Origin: Acidiphilium multivorum AIU301 | GTDB lineage: Bacteria; Pseudomonadota; Alphaproteobacteria; Acetobacterales; Acetobacteraceae | Assembly: GCF_000202835.1 (NCBI RefSeq) | Contig: NC_015186.1 | Span: 682,001-746,000 of the forward strand | Reading direction: 5' to 3' | Length of the DNA stretch: 64,000 bases | Notes under the pieces: model-generated | Told to the model about the DNA's origin: nothing | Databases searched by the model: none | Seen by the model: the letters and a program-made list of their open reading frames with translations, nothing else | Program-made: the position numbers and the translations under genes | Shown here: one piece after another, positions 29,347 to 38,236 of the stretch | Layout of the letters: each line of letters begins with the position of its first letter | How positions within the stretch are numbered: position 1 is the stretch's first letter

Positions 29347-30183
29347 ATGCAGATCGTCCGCAATGTTCCGGACCTCCGCGCCGCCCGCGCGGCGCTGACG
29401 GATGGTGGCCGCGCCCGCCTCGCCCTGGTGCCGACCATGGGCGCGCTGCATGAGGGGCATCTCTCGCTCATCCGCGCCGCGCGCGAGGCCGGCCACGTCG
29501 TTGCGGCGTCGATTTTCGTCAACCCCACCCAGTTCGGTCCGAACGAGGACTTCACCCGCTACCCGCGCGACCCCGAGCGCGACTGCGCCCTGCTCGCCGA
29601 AGCCGGGTGCGCGCTGGCCTGGCTGCCCGAGGTCTCCACGATGTATCCGCCCGGCGATGCCACCTCGGTCGAGGTTGCCGGCCTGTCCGTCGTGCTTGAG
29701 GGCGCGGTCCGTCCCGGCCACTACCGCGGCGTCGCGACGGTGGTGGTCAAGCTCCTCGGCCAGGTCCGTCCCGATGCCGCCTATTTCGGCGAGAAGGACT
29801 GGCAGCAGGTGCAGGTAATCCGCCGCGTCGCGGCCGACCTGTTCCTGCCGGTCGAGATCGTTGTCGGCCCCACCCTGCGCGAGAAGGATGGCCTCGCCAT
29901 GTCATCGCGCAACCGCTATCTCGACCCTGCGGACCGCGCCCGTGCCCCGCTTCTCCACCAGGTGCTCCGCCGGGTGCGCGCCGCCCTGCGTGACGGCGAG
30001 CCCGCGGCGGCGGCGCTGGCCGCCGGCCGGCGGGCGCTCGCTGAGGGCGGCTTCATCGTCGACTATCTCGAACTGGTGGACGCCGGGACCCTCGCGCCGC
30101 TGACCGCTCCGGACGACGGCGCCCGTCTTCTCGCCGCCGCGCGGCTCGGCACGACCCGCCTGCTCGACACGGTCGCAGTCTGA
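29347..30183 (+). CDS. panC: pantothenate synthetase
   Basis: PanC ligates pantoate and beta-alanine with ATP in CoA synthesis. The 278-residue protein has the nucleotidyltransferase HIGH-type motif VPTMGALHEGHLSLI, SIFVNPTQFGPNEDFTRYPR, GAVRPGHYRGVATVVVKL, FGEKDWQQ and the KMSKS-type DGLAMSSRN. The ATG at 29347 has GGAGAG upstream; the frame extends to 29236 but that part is not conserved in the family. panB is not adjacent. Confidence 0.95.
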   Translation: MQIVRNVPDLRAARAALTDGGRARLALVPTMGALHEGHLSLIRAAREAGHVVAASIFVNPTQFGPNEDFTRYPRDPERDCALLAEAGCALAWLPEVSTMYPPGDATSVEVAGLSVVLEGAVRPGHYRGVATVVVKLLGQVRPDAAYFGEKDWQQVQVIRRVAADLFLPVEIVVGPTLREKDGLAMSSRNRYLDPADRARAPLLHQVLRRVRAALRDGEPAAAALAAGRRALAEGGFIVDYLELVDAGTLAPLTAPDDGARLLAAARLGTTRLLDTVAV

Positions 30184-30282
30184 AAAATCGAGACGCCGCA
30201 GGATGATGGTCGCATTTATGTTGCACCGTTAAGCTATATTTTACCTCGCTGCGCCATCATCACTGCCAGGTGTTCAGCCGTG

Positions 30283-31200
30283 ATGGAGCAAAGGCGCTTG
30301 AGTTTACCCCAGTCTCCGGACCTTCAGCCGTCCTCTGGCCTGATGCCCGTGCAGTCGCGCCGTCCTGTCGCCGGGCGGACCGAGTCGGAGCGTCGGGAAC
30401 GCGCCTCGCTTCGCCGGCTCGAGGCGGGCGAGCAGCGCAAGCGCGCCGCCCGCCTCGCCGAGGCTCTCCGCAATGACAGCTTTGTTCTGCGCTACCTGCC
30501 GCGGCTCGATCTCGCGTCCCCCGGCGATGGCTTCGTCTCGGCCGAACTGTGGCTCGGCCTGCCGAATCGCCGCCGCGGGCTCATGCCCGTGGCGCCGCTC
30601 CTCCGCGGGATCGACCGCGCGCCGCTTCGCCACGAGATGTTATGCCACACGCTGCGCATCGCGGCGGAAGAACTGGCCTGCGGGCCGCCGCGCTGGCAGA
30701 TTTCGGTGCCGATGTCCGGCCATGCGCTGGCGGACGGCCTGATCGGCGAGGTCGCGCTGCAGACCTTGGATCCCCTGGGCATCGAGCCGCACCGGATCGA
30801 CATCCTGATCGACGAGGCCGAACTCGTCATCGGCGGTGATCTGTTGCAACAGCAGATCGCCAGCCTGCGCGAAGCCGGAATCGGCGTCACCCTCGAAGGG
30901 TTTGGGAACGCGTTCGGCGGCCTCGCGCTGCTCTCCCGGCTCCCGTTCACCGGCCTCAAGCTCGATCGCCGGCTGGCGCATGCGCTCGTGAACGATCCGG
31001 CCGGACCGGACGTGGTGCTGATCCGTGCCGCGATCGATATTGCGCGCCGCTACGACGTCCTCGTCTCGATCGACGGGATCGAGACCGAGACGGAATTGCA
31101 GAAGGCCCGCGAACTCGGCATCGGCCAGGCTCAGGGACCGTGGGTCGGCCCGGCATTGCCGGCGGATGTGATGCGCGCGCGGCTGCGGCTGAACGGCTGA
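30283..31200 (+). CDS. degenerate EAL-domain protein
   Basis: A roughly 305-residue cytoplasmic protein: a basic helical leader (about 1-65, rich in Arg/Glu), then an EAL fold. The landmarks are altered. The EAL/metal segment reads AELWLGLP, the NxS motif ISVPMSGHAL has lost its Asn, and the DDFG motif has become LEGFGNAF. The AEGVE motif reads IDGIET, while KLDRRLA and the terminal QGPWVGPAL are kept. Loss of the paired Asp and Asn ligands argues against c-di-GMP hydrolysis and for a binding or protein-interaction role. The frame starts GTG-ATG; the ATG at 30283 is chosen. It lies alone after panC. Confidence 0.75.
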   Translation: MEQRRLSLPQSPDLQPSSGLMPVQSRRPVAGRTESERRERASLRRLEAGEQRKRAARLAEALRNDSFVLRYLPRLDLASPGDGFVSAELWLGLPNRRRGLMPVAPLLRGIDRAPLRHEMLCHTLRIAAEELACGPPRWQISVPMSGHALADGLIGEVALQTLDPLGIEPHRIDILIDEAELVIGGDLLQQQIASLREAGIGVTLEGFGNAFGGLALLSRLPFTGLKLDRRLAHALVNDPAGPDVVLIRAAIDIARRYDVLVSIDGIETETELQKARELGIGQAQGPWVGPALPADVMRARLRLNG

Positions 31201-31251
31201 ACCCGCCACCGGAACTTGCCCGAGGCCCCGATCCGGGCCAGAGAATGCGCG

Positions 31252-31584
31252 ATGACCGCCGTTCCGCATTCCGCCAGGCCTTCCGCCCCCGCGACTCCCG
31301 ACGAGGCTGGCCGCGCCATCCGCGCCACCCTTGCGGACCGCCGTCCGGGCGCCTCGATCTGTCCGACCGATGCCGCCCGCCAGATCGCCGCCGCGCGCGG
31401 CGAAACCGCGCCGGACGCCTGGCGCCGCCATCTTGCCGCCGTCCGCCGTGCCGCCCGGGATCTTGCGCGCCGGGGCGAAATCATCATCCTTCGCAAGGGC
31501 AGGGCCGTCGACCCCGACGCGATGCGCGGCGTGATCCGTCTGCGCCTGCCCGGCGTCGAGGCCGAAACAACGGAGGAAACCTGA
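31252..31584 (+). CDS. DUF3253 family protein
   Basis: A small (110-residue) protein with the DUF3253 pattern: DRRPGASICPTDAARQIA, then W-R-x-x-L-x-x-VR-x-A-x-x-LA (WRRHLAAVRRAARDLARRGEIIILRKG), and VDPDAMRGVIRLRLP. The fold resembles a winged helix; no biochemical function is known. The ATG at 31252 is preferred to an upstream start at 31216. Its stop overlaps the DUF1499 start (TGATG). Confidence 0.75.
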   Translation: MTAVPHSARPSAPATPDEAGRAIRATLADRRPGASICPTDAARQIAAARGETAPDAWRRHLAAVRRAARDLARRGEIIILRKGRAVDPDAMRGVIRLRLPGVEAETTEET

Positions 31585-32066
31585 TGGCCGTTGGCATCCT
31601 GCCGCTGCTGCTGAGTCTGATCTTCCCTGCCTGCGGCAAGGCCGGGGCTGCCGGGGTCAAGCCGCCCGGTTTCGTCGATTTCACGCATCTCACGCTGCCG
31701 TCATCGCCGAACAAGGCGCTTGCAGCCCCCGCCGGCTTCATCCCGAAACCCGCCTTTGACACGCCGCGCTACGCTCTGCCCCCTGCCGCGCTTTACGCGC
31801 TGGTCGCGCGTGTCGCCGGCGCCGAGCCACGCACCTACACGCTCGACGCCTTTCCCGACCGGCTGCAGCAGGCCTGGGTGGCCCGCACGCCGGCGGCCAA
31901 TTTCCCCGACGTGGTGATCGCCCAGATCCGCCCCGACCCGGCCGGCGGCAGCGATCTCATCCTCTATTCCCACTCGATCTACGGCTATTCCGATTTCGGC
32001 ACGAACGCGGCGCGCCTCCAGCGCTGGCTCTCGGCGATCGGCCGGGCGGCGGAGGCCCATCCATGA
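31584..32066 (+). CDS. DUF1499 family protein
   Basis: A 160-residue protein with a hydrophobic N-terminus (MAVGILPLLLSLIFPACG) that is probably a signal or lipoprotein-type anchor. The DUF1499 core includes RTYTLDAFPDRLQQAWVAR, FPDVVIAQIRP and the closing YSHSIYGYSDFGTNAARLQRWL. Function unknown. GGAGG 7 nt before the ATG fixes the start; the same frame continues open far upstream by chance. Coupled at both ends: TGATG with the DUF3253 gene and ATGA with the ABC exporter, so the three form one operon. Confidence 0.75.
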   Translation: MAVGILPLLLSLIFPACGKAGAAGVKPPGFVDFTHLTLPSSPNKALAAPAGFIPKPAFDTPRYALPPAALYALVARVAGAEPRTYTLDAFPDRLQQAWVARTPAANFPDVVIAQIRPDPAGGSDLILYSHSIYGYSDFGTNAARLQRWLSAIGRAAEAHP

Positions 32067-33829
32067 AATTCCTCCGAGCGGTCGGTGCCGCGCTCGCCGA
32101 TGCCTGGCGCCTCGCCAAGCCCTATTTCAGCTCGGAAGAACGCTGGGCGGCGCTGGCCCTGCTCGGCACCATCATCGCGCTCAACCTGATCTCGGTCTAT
32201 CTCAACGTCCTGTTCTCCTACTGGTACAAGATCTTCTACAACGCGCTGCAGGCGAAGGACGCCGCGGGTTTCTGGCAGTCGATCTTCACCTACAAGATGA
32301 TCAAGGGCTATCCCTGGTTCGTCCCCGGCTTCACCGAGATCGCGACCTTCAACATCCTGGTCGGCGTCTACGCCTTCTACCTCCAGCAGATGCTGGAGAT
32401 CCGCTGGCGCCGCTGGATCACCGAGAATTTCGTCACCGACTGGCTGGGCAACCGCGCCCATTACCAGCTCAGCCTGAAGGCCGAGGCCGGCAGCCCGCTC
32501 GACAACCCCGACCAGCGCATCGCCGATGACCTGCGCAGCTTCGTCTCGAACAACCTCTCGCTCGGCATCAGCTTCATCTCGAACATCGTGAACCTGCTCA
32601 GCTTCATCTTCGTGCTCTGGTTCCTGGTGCCGCCGCTGCATCTCCTTGGTCTGGTCATCCCCGGCTACCTGGTCTGGATCGCGATCATCTACTCGCTGGT
32701 CGGCACCTACCTGACCCATGTGATCGGCTGGAAACTGATCCCGCTGAGCTTCCAGCAGCAGCAGGTCGACGCCGATTTCCGCTTCAACCTGATCCGCGTG
32801 CGCGAGAACACCGAGCAGATCGCGCTTTATGGCGGCGAGGCCGAGGAAGGCGTCGGCCTCAAGCAGCGCTTCCATGCGATCTACCTGAACTGGTGGAAGA
32901 TCATGAAGCGCACCAAGGCGCTGAACTTCTTCACCATCGGCTTCAGCCAGGTGGCGATCATCTTCCCGATCCTGATCGCCGCCCCCGGTTATTTCTCCGG
33001 CCTGTTCACCCTCGGCCTGCTGCTGCAGATCAACAACATCTTCGGCAACGTGCAGGGCTCGTTCTCCTGGTTCGTCTCGTCCTACCCGCAACTGGTCGGC
33101 TGGCGCGCCACCGTGCAGCGTCTCGACGGGTTCGAGCGCGCGGTGAAGCTGGCGCACGCGCACCGGCCCGACCACGTCGCCGTGGCGGCGGATGCCGCGC
33201 TGCACGCCGAGGACCTGACCGTCTCCCTGCCCGACGGGCGCGAGCTGTTCGCCGGCGCCAACCTCGCGATCGAGCGCGGCGAACCGGTCGTGATCACCGG
33301 CCCCTCCGGCACCGGCAAATCGACCCTGTTCCGCGCGCTCGCCGGCATCTGGCCGTTCGGCCGAGGCCGGGTCTCCCGGCCGTCCGGCACGGCGATGTTC
33401 CTTCCCCAGAAGCCCTATTTTCCGCTCGGCTCGCTCAAGCGCGCCGTCGCCTATCCGCAGCAGGAATACGATGTGGACGACGAGGCGGTGCGCGCCGCGC
33501 TCGATGATGTCGGTCTCGGCGGGCTCGGCCTGCGCCTTGAACATGTCGACAACTGGTCGCTCCGCATGTCCGGCGGCGAGCAGCAGCGTCTCGCTCTCGC
33601 GCGCGTGCTGGTCGCGAAGCCGGACTGGCTGTTCCTCGACGAGGCGCTGTCCGCGCTCGACGAGGAGGCCGCCGCCAGCCTCTTCGCGATGCTGCGCGCC
33701 CGCCTGCCGGCGACGCAGATCGTCTCGATCGCCCATCATGACAGCGTCATTCGCCTGCACCCGCGGCGGTTGCGGGTCAGGCGGGGCGAGGGCGGCCATG
33801 CCCGTGTCGACGAAGCCGAAACAGCCTGA
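32063..33829 (+). CDS. ABC exporter of the SbmA/BacA-like (YddA) family
   Basis: The fused permease-ATPase has 588 residues. The N-terminal ABC_membrane_2 domain has the SbmA/BacA-type YLNVLFSYWYKIFYNALQ and WRRWITENFVTDWLGNRAHYQL segments. The ATPase domain (about 370-580) has ITGPSGTGKSTLFRALAG, MSGGEQQRLALARVL and WLFLDEALSALDEEA. Relatives import or export peptides, B12 or very-long-chain fatty acids, so the substrate is not assignable. Starts within an ATGA overlap with the DUF1499 gene; the GDPD gene follows by 15 nt. Confidence 0.85.
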   Translation: MKFLRAVGAALADAWRLAKPYFSSEERWAALALLGTIIALNLISVYLNVLFSYWYKIFYNALQAKDAAGFWQSIFTYKMIKGYPWFVPGFTEIATFNILVGVYAFYLQQMLEIRWRRWITENFVTDWLGNRAHYQLSLKAEAGSPLDNPDQRIADDLRSFVSNNLSLGISFISNIVNLLSFIFVLWFLVPPLHLLGLVIPGYLVWIAIIYSLVGTYLTHVIGWKLIPLSFQQQQVDADFRFNLIRVRENTEQIALYGGEAEEGVGLKQRFHAIYLNWWKIMKRTKALNFFTIGFSQVAIIFPILIAAPGYFSGLFTLGLLLQINNIFGNVQGSFSWFVSSYPQLVGWRATVQRLDGFERAVKLAHAHRPDHVAVAADAALHAEDLTVSLPDGRELFAGANLAIERGEPVVITGPSGTGKSTLFRALAGIWPFGRGRVSRPSGTAMFLPQKPYFPLGSLKRAVAYPQQEYDVDDEAVRAALDDVGLGGLGLRLEHVDNWSLRMSGGEQQRLALARVLVAKPDWLFLDEALSALDEEAAASLFAMLRARLPATQIVSIAHHDSVIRLHPRRLRVRRGEGGHARVDEAETA

Positions 33830-33844
33830 TCACGGAGCGACCGC

Positions 33845-34771
33845 ATGAATGAGCGAATGCCTTCCCCGCGCCCCATGGCGCTGTTCGGCCATCGCGGCGC
33901 CCGAGGCCTGTTGCCGGAGAACACGCTGGAGGGCTTCGCGAGCATCGCCGCGCTCGACCTGACCGGCGCGGAATTCGATGTCGGCCTTACCGCCGACGGC
34001 GTCGCGGTCGTGCATCACGATCCCCGCCTCAATCCCGATATCGCGCGCGATGCCGACGGCGCCTGGCTCGCGCCGGATGCCGCCCCCCTGCTGCGCGAGC
34101 GCACCCTCGCCGATCTAGGCACCTTCGATGTCGGCCGCCTGCGGCCGGGATCGGACTACGCGGCGCGCTACCCGGAGCAGACGCCCGCCGACGGCGCGCG
34201 AATTCCCACCCTCGATGCCGTGATCGCCGCGCTGTCCGGGCGGGATCTGCTGATCGAGGTGAAAACCTTCCCCGACCGTCCCGGCCTCACCGCGCCGCCC
34301 GAGGGGATCGCCCAGGCGGTGATCGCCTGCCTCAACCGGCACGACGCGCTCGACCGGGCCGTGCTCTTCGCCTTTGACTGGCGGGTGCTGCGTGCGGCGG
34401 CGGCGGCGGCGCCGGCGCTGCGCCGCTGCTGCCTGACCGAGCCGGAGACGGTCAGCGCCGGCCCGCTCTGGCTCGATGGCTGCGACCTAGGCGCATTTGG
34501 CGGCAATCTCCCGCGCGCCGTGGCTGCCACGGGCGCCGTGTGCTGGGCGCCGTTTCATGCCACGCTCGAGGAGGACGATGTCCGTGAGGCTCATGCGCTC
34601 GGCCTCGCCGTGCTGCCCTGGACGGTCAATGCGCCGGAGGCGTTTGACCGGATGATCCGGCTTGGCGTGGACGGCATGATTTCCGACCGGCCTGATCTCG
34701 CGCGCGCCGCCATCGGGCGCGCCGGCCTGCAGGTCGCCGGCCCCGGCTTCGTCGCTGCCATGGCACGCTGA
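33845..34771 (+). CDS. glycerophosphodiester phosphodiesterase
   Basis: The 308-residue GDPD barrel has GHRGARGLLPENTLEGF (catalytic His, Glu), EFDVGLTADGVAVVHHDPRL (metal Asp and His), LLIEVKTF and the terminal LGVDGMISDRPDLA. It hydrolyses glycerophosphodiesters to glycerol-3-phosphate and an alcohol. No signal peptide is evident, so it is probably cytoplasmic. GGAG precedes the ATG. Its last 285 nt are also open on the opposite strand as the end of the next gene. Confidence 0.9.
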   Translation: MNERMPSPRPMALFGHRGARGLLPENTLEGFASIAALDLTGAEFDVGLTADGVAVVHHDPRLNPDIARDADGAWLAPDAAPLLRERTLADLGTFDVGRLRPGSDYAARYPEQTPADGARIPTLDAVIAALSGRDLLIEVKTFPDRPGLTAPPEGIAQAVIACLNRHDALDRAVLFAFDWRVLRAAAAAAPALRRCCLTEPETVSAGPLWLDGCDLGAFGGNLPRAVAATGAVCWAPFHATLEEDDVREAHALGLAVLPWTVNAPEAFDRMIRLGVDGMISDRPDLARAAIGRAGLQVAGPGFVAAMAR

Positions 34772-35398
34772 ATCCCAGAAATTCGCCCGCCGCGCGGCGT
34801 GGAACAGGAACTGACGCAGCGCCGGCGCCCGCCAGCCGTCCTCGTCGAGCAGAATGTCGACCGGCGCGAACAGCTCATGCGCGTGGGCGATATTGCATGC
34901 CGCGAACTCCCGGAAATGCTTGGTCTTGAGCGCGTAGAGCACGCGCATGTCGCGCACCGGCAAGGCAATTGCGGTCTCGGGGGCGGTGTCGAACAGGCCG
35001 GCGCGCTCCCAGCGCGGCGTCGCGTCGCGCTCGTCGACCGGCCGGCGGAGCCACACGGCCGGGCAGGAGACCAGCAGCGAATGCAGGCTCGGCGTGTAGC
35101 GGGACCGCTTGTCGAGCAGGTTCTGCAGGCTGCCGCAGACCTCGACGGCGAAAATGTCCACATAGGGATCGGCGCCGGTTCCGCCGAACCAGAGCCACAG
35201 CCCGTCCGGGAAGGTCCGCATGCGGGAGGCGCCTGGAATTTTCAGCGACGGGGCGTCGTTTTCCATCGCCGGCCCCGGCCGGGCCTTGAGCCACACGCCG
35301 CGGCCGCGCGGATCCGCGTGTTCGAGGCCGGGAGGCGTCTGCGGCCAGGCCCGGATCCGTTCGCGCACGAAAGCGTCCATCGTCTGAAAATGCGTCAT
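34487..35398 (-). CDS. uncharacterised protein, C-terminus antisense to the GDPD gene
   Basis: I do not recognise this 303-residue protein. The first 210 residues look like genuine protein, with mixed composition and blocks such as FPDGLWLWFGGTGADPYVDIF, LLVSCPAVWLRR and LYALKTKHFREFAACNIAHAHELF. The last roughly 95 residues are low-complexity and come from antisense reading of the conserved GDPD C-terminus. No stop exists in this frame between 34771 and 34487, so the natural end may have been lost or the overlap may be real. No signal peptide or membrane segment is apparent. An extended -10-like sequence and a strong palindrome lie directly upstream. In-frame ATG at 35380 is an alternative start. 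Confidence 0.55.
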   Translation of the reverse strand: MTHFQTMDAFVRERIRAWPQTPPGLEHADPRGRGVWLKARPGPAMENDAPSLKIPGASRMRTFPDGLWLWFGGTGADPYVDIFAVEVCGSLQNLLDKRSRYTPSLHSLLVSCPAVWLRRPVDERDATPRWERAGLFDTAPETAIALPVRDMRVLYALKTKHFREFAACNIAHAHELFAPVDILLDEDGWRAPALRQFLFHAARRANFWDSACHGSDEAGAGDLQAGAPDGGAREIRPVGNHAVHAKPDHPVKRLRRIDRPGQHGEAERMSLTDIVLLERGMKRRPAHGARGSHGAREIAAKCA

Positions 35399-35432
35399 TT
35401 TTCATCCATCCCGATAGTAGCACACTGCAAAT

Positions 35433-35449
35433 TACTACCTTAGGTAGTA
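35433..35449. promoter_or_regulatory. 17-bp palindromic operator candidate TACTACCTTAGGTAGTA
   Basis: A perfect palindrome around one central base lies 35 bp upstream of the leftward hypothetical gene and about 190 bp upstream of the efflux operon. On the leftward strand it occupies the -35 area of a candidate promoter whose extended -10 reads TG-C-TACTAT (near 35411-35419). This placement fits a dimeric repressor. No regulator gene is adjacent. The rest of 35399-35642 is partly AT-rich (35490-35520) with no gene recognised. Confidence 0.5.
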
Positions 35450-35642
35450 TCATGTCTCCCGGTTCGGTTTGCAAGCCGAATCGGCATTGAGGCTAAAACT
35501 TTATTAATTTATGGATTTTCCATCGACGCGCCGCGCCATTCCCGTTACGGAAGCATCGTTCCGCGCGCTGTGCGGGTGGAGCCAGGCCATGGCGCCTTGG
35601 CGCCCGGTGACAGCCGATCCGGCGATGGGATAAGGTCATTCC

Positions 35643-36689
35643 ATGAACGAATTGAAGGAGAGAAGCGAGAATCGCCCAGCGGTCTCGCGGGCCACACCGG
35701 TCGACGGCTCGCGCAGGAGCCGCCGGCCCTTCATCATTCTGGTCCTGGTGCTGCTTGGCCTCGCCGGCGCCAGCCTCGTCTACTGGTGGCGCACCAGGGA
35801 TTTCGCCTCGACCACCGACGCCGAGATCGACGGCTCGATCCACCAGATCGCCCCGCGCATCTCCGGTCAGGTCGTCGCCGTGCTCGTCAAGGACAACCAG
35901 CATGTCGTCCGCGGCCAGCTTCTGGTCCGCCTCGATGACGGCACGCAGAAAGTGGCGCTCGACCGGGCCGAGGCCGAACGGGCCCAGGCCCAGGCCCAGC
36001 TCGGCGCCCGCGAGGCCGATCTCGCCGAGGCGCGCGCCAATGTCGAGGTGGCCGACGCGACCCTCTTCCGGGCGAAGCGCGACGAGGCGCGCTACGCGAA
36101 GGTCGACCCCCGCGCGGTCACGCCCACGACGCGCGACGCCATTGCGGCCGATCTGCGCGCCGCCGTCGCCCGCACCGATGCGGCGCGCCAGCAGGTCAAG
36201 GCCGCGCAGGCCGCCGTCGCCGCGGCGGACGCCTCGGTGAAGGCCGCCGGCGTCGCGGTCGAGAATGCCCGGCTCGAACTCGGCTATACCGAGATCCGGG
36301 CCCCGGTTTCCGGCTGGGTGGCCAAGAAGACCGTCCGCACCGGCAATGTCGTCGGCGCGGGCACCGCGATGATGGCCGTCGTCGGCGACCATGTCTGGGT
36401 CACCGCGAACTACAAGGAAACCGAGCTGGGCGCCATCCGCCCGGGCCAGAGCGTGAATGTCTATGTCGATGCCGTGCCGGGCGTCGCCTTCCACGCGCGG
36501 GTCGCCAGCATCCAGCACGGCACCGGCAGCATCTTCTCCCTGCTGCCGGCCGAGAATGCCACCGGCAACTACGTGAAGGTGGTCCAGCGCGTGCCGGTCC
36601 GCATCGAGTTCGATGACAGCCGGATCTCCCGCTACCTGCTGGCCCCGGGCATGTCGGTCGAGCCCTATATCCGCATCCGCGGCAAATGA
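35643..36689 (+). CDS. emrA: HlyD/EmrA-family periplasmic adaptor of tripartite efflux pump
   Basis: A 348-residue adaptor with an N-terminal cytoplasmic tail, one membrane anchor (PFIILVLVLLGLAGASLVYWW) and the lipoyl half-motif IDGSIHQIAPRISGQVVAVLVKDNQHVVRGQLLVRLD. An Ala/Glu-rich coiled coil (about 105-215) and the return motif YTEIRAPVSGWVAKKTVRTGNVV follow. It links the inner-membrane pump EmrB to the outer-membrane channel. It ends in an ATGA overlap with emrB. Confidence 0.9.
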   Translation: MNELKERSENRPAVSRATPVDGSRRSRRPFIILVLVLLGLAGASLVYWWRTRDFASTTDAEIDGSIHQIAPRISGQVVAVLVKDNQHVVRGQLLVRLDDGTQKVALDRAEAERAQAQAQLGAREADLAEARANVEVADATLFRAKRDEARYAKVDPRAVTPTTRDAIAADLRAAVARTDAARQQVKAAQAAVAAADASVKAAGVAVENARLELGYTEIRAPVSGWVAKKTVRTGNVVGAGTAMMAVVGDHVWVTANYKETELGAIRPGQSVNVYVDAVPGVAFHARVASIQHGTGSIFSLLPAENATGNYVKVVQRVPVRIEFDDSRISRYLLAPGMSVEPYIRIRGK

Positions 36690-38236
36690 GCCTGCTCTAC
36701 GCCTCCCGGCCGAACACGCCGCGTTCGGCTGCGGGGCTCTACAACCCCTGGCTGATCGTGGCGATGGTGGCGCTCGCCCCGTTCATGGAGGTGCTCGACA
36801 CCACCATCGCCAATGTCGCGCTCACCCATATCGCCGGCTCGCTGGCGGTCAGCCCCGACGAAAGCACCTGGGTGCTGACCTCCTACCTCGTCTCGAACAG
36901 CATCATACTGCCGATCACCGGCTGGCTGCAGGACGTCGTCGGCCGCAAGCGGCTGTTCCTGATCTGCGTGGCGCTGTTCACCGCGAGTTCCGTCTTCTGC
37001 GCGGTCTCCACCTCGCTGACCATGCTGATCGTCGCCCGTGTGCTTCAGGGGCTTGGCGGCGGCGGCCTGCAGCCCATCACCCAGTCGATGTATGCCGACA
37101 GTTTCCCCGCCGAGAAGCGCGCCCAGGTCTTCGCCGTGTTCGGCCTCGTCATCATCGTCGCCCCGGCCACCGGCCCGATCCTCGGCGGCTGGCTGACCGA
37201 CCATCTCTCGTGGCACTGGGTGTTCCTGATCAACCTGCCGATCGGGCTGATCGCCTTCACCCTGATCGCGATATTCGTCGACGAGCCGGAACTTCTGGTC
37301 CGCGAGCGCGCGGCGCGCCTCGCCGGCGGCCTGCGCTTCGACTGGCTCGGCCTGCTGCTGGTCGCCGTCGGCTTCGGCGCGCTGCAGATCTTCCTCGACA
37401 AGTTCTCGATCGATGACGGGTTCGGCAGCTTCTTCATTCGCAGCCTGTTCGCGGTCTGGGCGGTCTCGCTCTCCACCCTGGTCGTCTGGGAATGGGGCCA
37501 CCCCGAGCCGGTGGTGAACGTGCGCCTCTTCGCCCATCGCAATTTCGCGATTTCCTGCCTCGTGATGTTCGTGATCGGCTTCATCCTGCTCAGCACCACC
37601 CAGCTCCTGCCCCAGCTGACCCAGACGCTGATGGGCTACTCCTCCGAAACCGCGGGTTTCGCGCTGGCGCTGGGCGGCCTCGCCACGATCGGGCTGATGC
37701 CGCTGGCCGGCGTCGTCACCGGCCGGATCATCCCCGCCCGGGTGCTTCTGGTCGGCGGCCTGGTCGAAACCGGCATCGCGCTGATCTTCCAGTCCCACCT
37801 CGCGCCGAATGCCTCGTTCTATACGATCTCGATCGATCGCGTCCTGCAGGTGATCGCGCTGCCCTTTCTGTTCATCCCGATCTCGGCGCTCTCCTATGTC
37901 GGCCTGCCGCCGGCCCGCAACGGCGACGCCTCGGCGATCATCAACCAGGTCCGCAACATCGGCGGCAGCATCGGCATCTCCTTCGTCACCACGCTGCTGG
38001 CCTGGCGCACCCAGTTCCACCATGCCAGGCTGGCAGAGTCCGTCACACCGTATGCCAGCCTGCACGGTCAGACCCTTTCGCAGATCGGCGCGGCGGTGCA
38101 ACATCAGGCAGCATTCATGAGCTATCTTGACCTGTTCCACATTCTGGGCCTGATGGCCCTGCTGGTCTGGCCGGTCGTGCTGCTGCTGAGCACCCCGTCG
38201 AGTCCCGCTGCCGAAGGAGTCGTCTATGAGATCTGA
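36686..38236 (+). CDS. emrB: DHA2-family MFS drug efflux pump (EmrB/QacA type)
   Basis: The 516-residue transporter has 14 predicted membrane segments. Its DHA2 signatures include FMEVLDTTIANVALTHIAGSL (motif D1), WLQDVVGRKRLF (motif A) and the motif C-like GLVIIVAPATGPILGGWLTD. It drives proton-coupled export of amphipathic compounds through the EmrA adaptor and the downstream outer-membrane factor. Start overlaps emrA by 4 nt and its end overlaps the outer-membrane factor gene by 11 nt, so all three are one operon. Confidence 0.92.
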   Translation: MSLLYASRPNTPRSAAGLYNPWLIVAMVALAPFMEVLDTTIANVALTHIAGSLAVSPDESTWVLTSYLVSNSIILPITGWLQDVVGRKRLFLICVALFTASSVFCAVSTSLTMLIVARVLQGLGGGGLQPITQSMYADSFPAEKRAQVFAVFGLVIIVAPATGPILGGWLTDHLSWHWVFLINLPIGLIAFTLIAIFVDEPELLVRERAARLAGGLRFDWLGLLLVAVGFGALQIFLDKFSIDDGFGSFFIRSLFAVWAVSLSTLVVWEWGHPEPVVNVRLFAHRNFAISCLVMFVIGFILLSTTQLLPQLTQTLMGYSSETAGFALALGGLATIGLMPLAGVVTGRIIPARVLLVGGLVETGIALIFQSHLAPNASFYTISIDRVLQVIALPFLFIPISALSYVGLPPARNGDASAIINQVRNIGGSIGISFVTTLLAWRTQFHHARLAESVTPYASLHGQTLSQIGAAVQHQAAFMSYLDLFHILGLMALLVWPVVLLLSTPSSPAAEGVVYEI

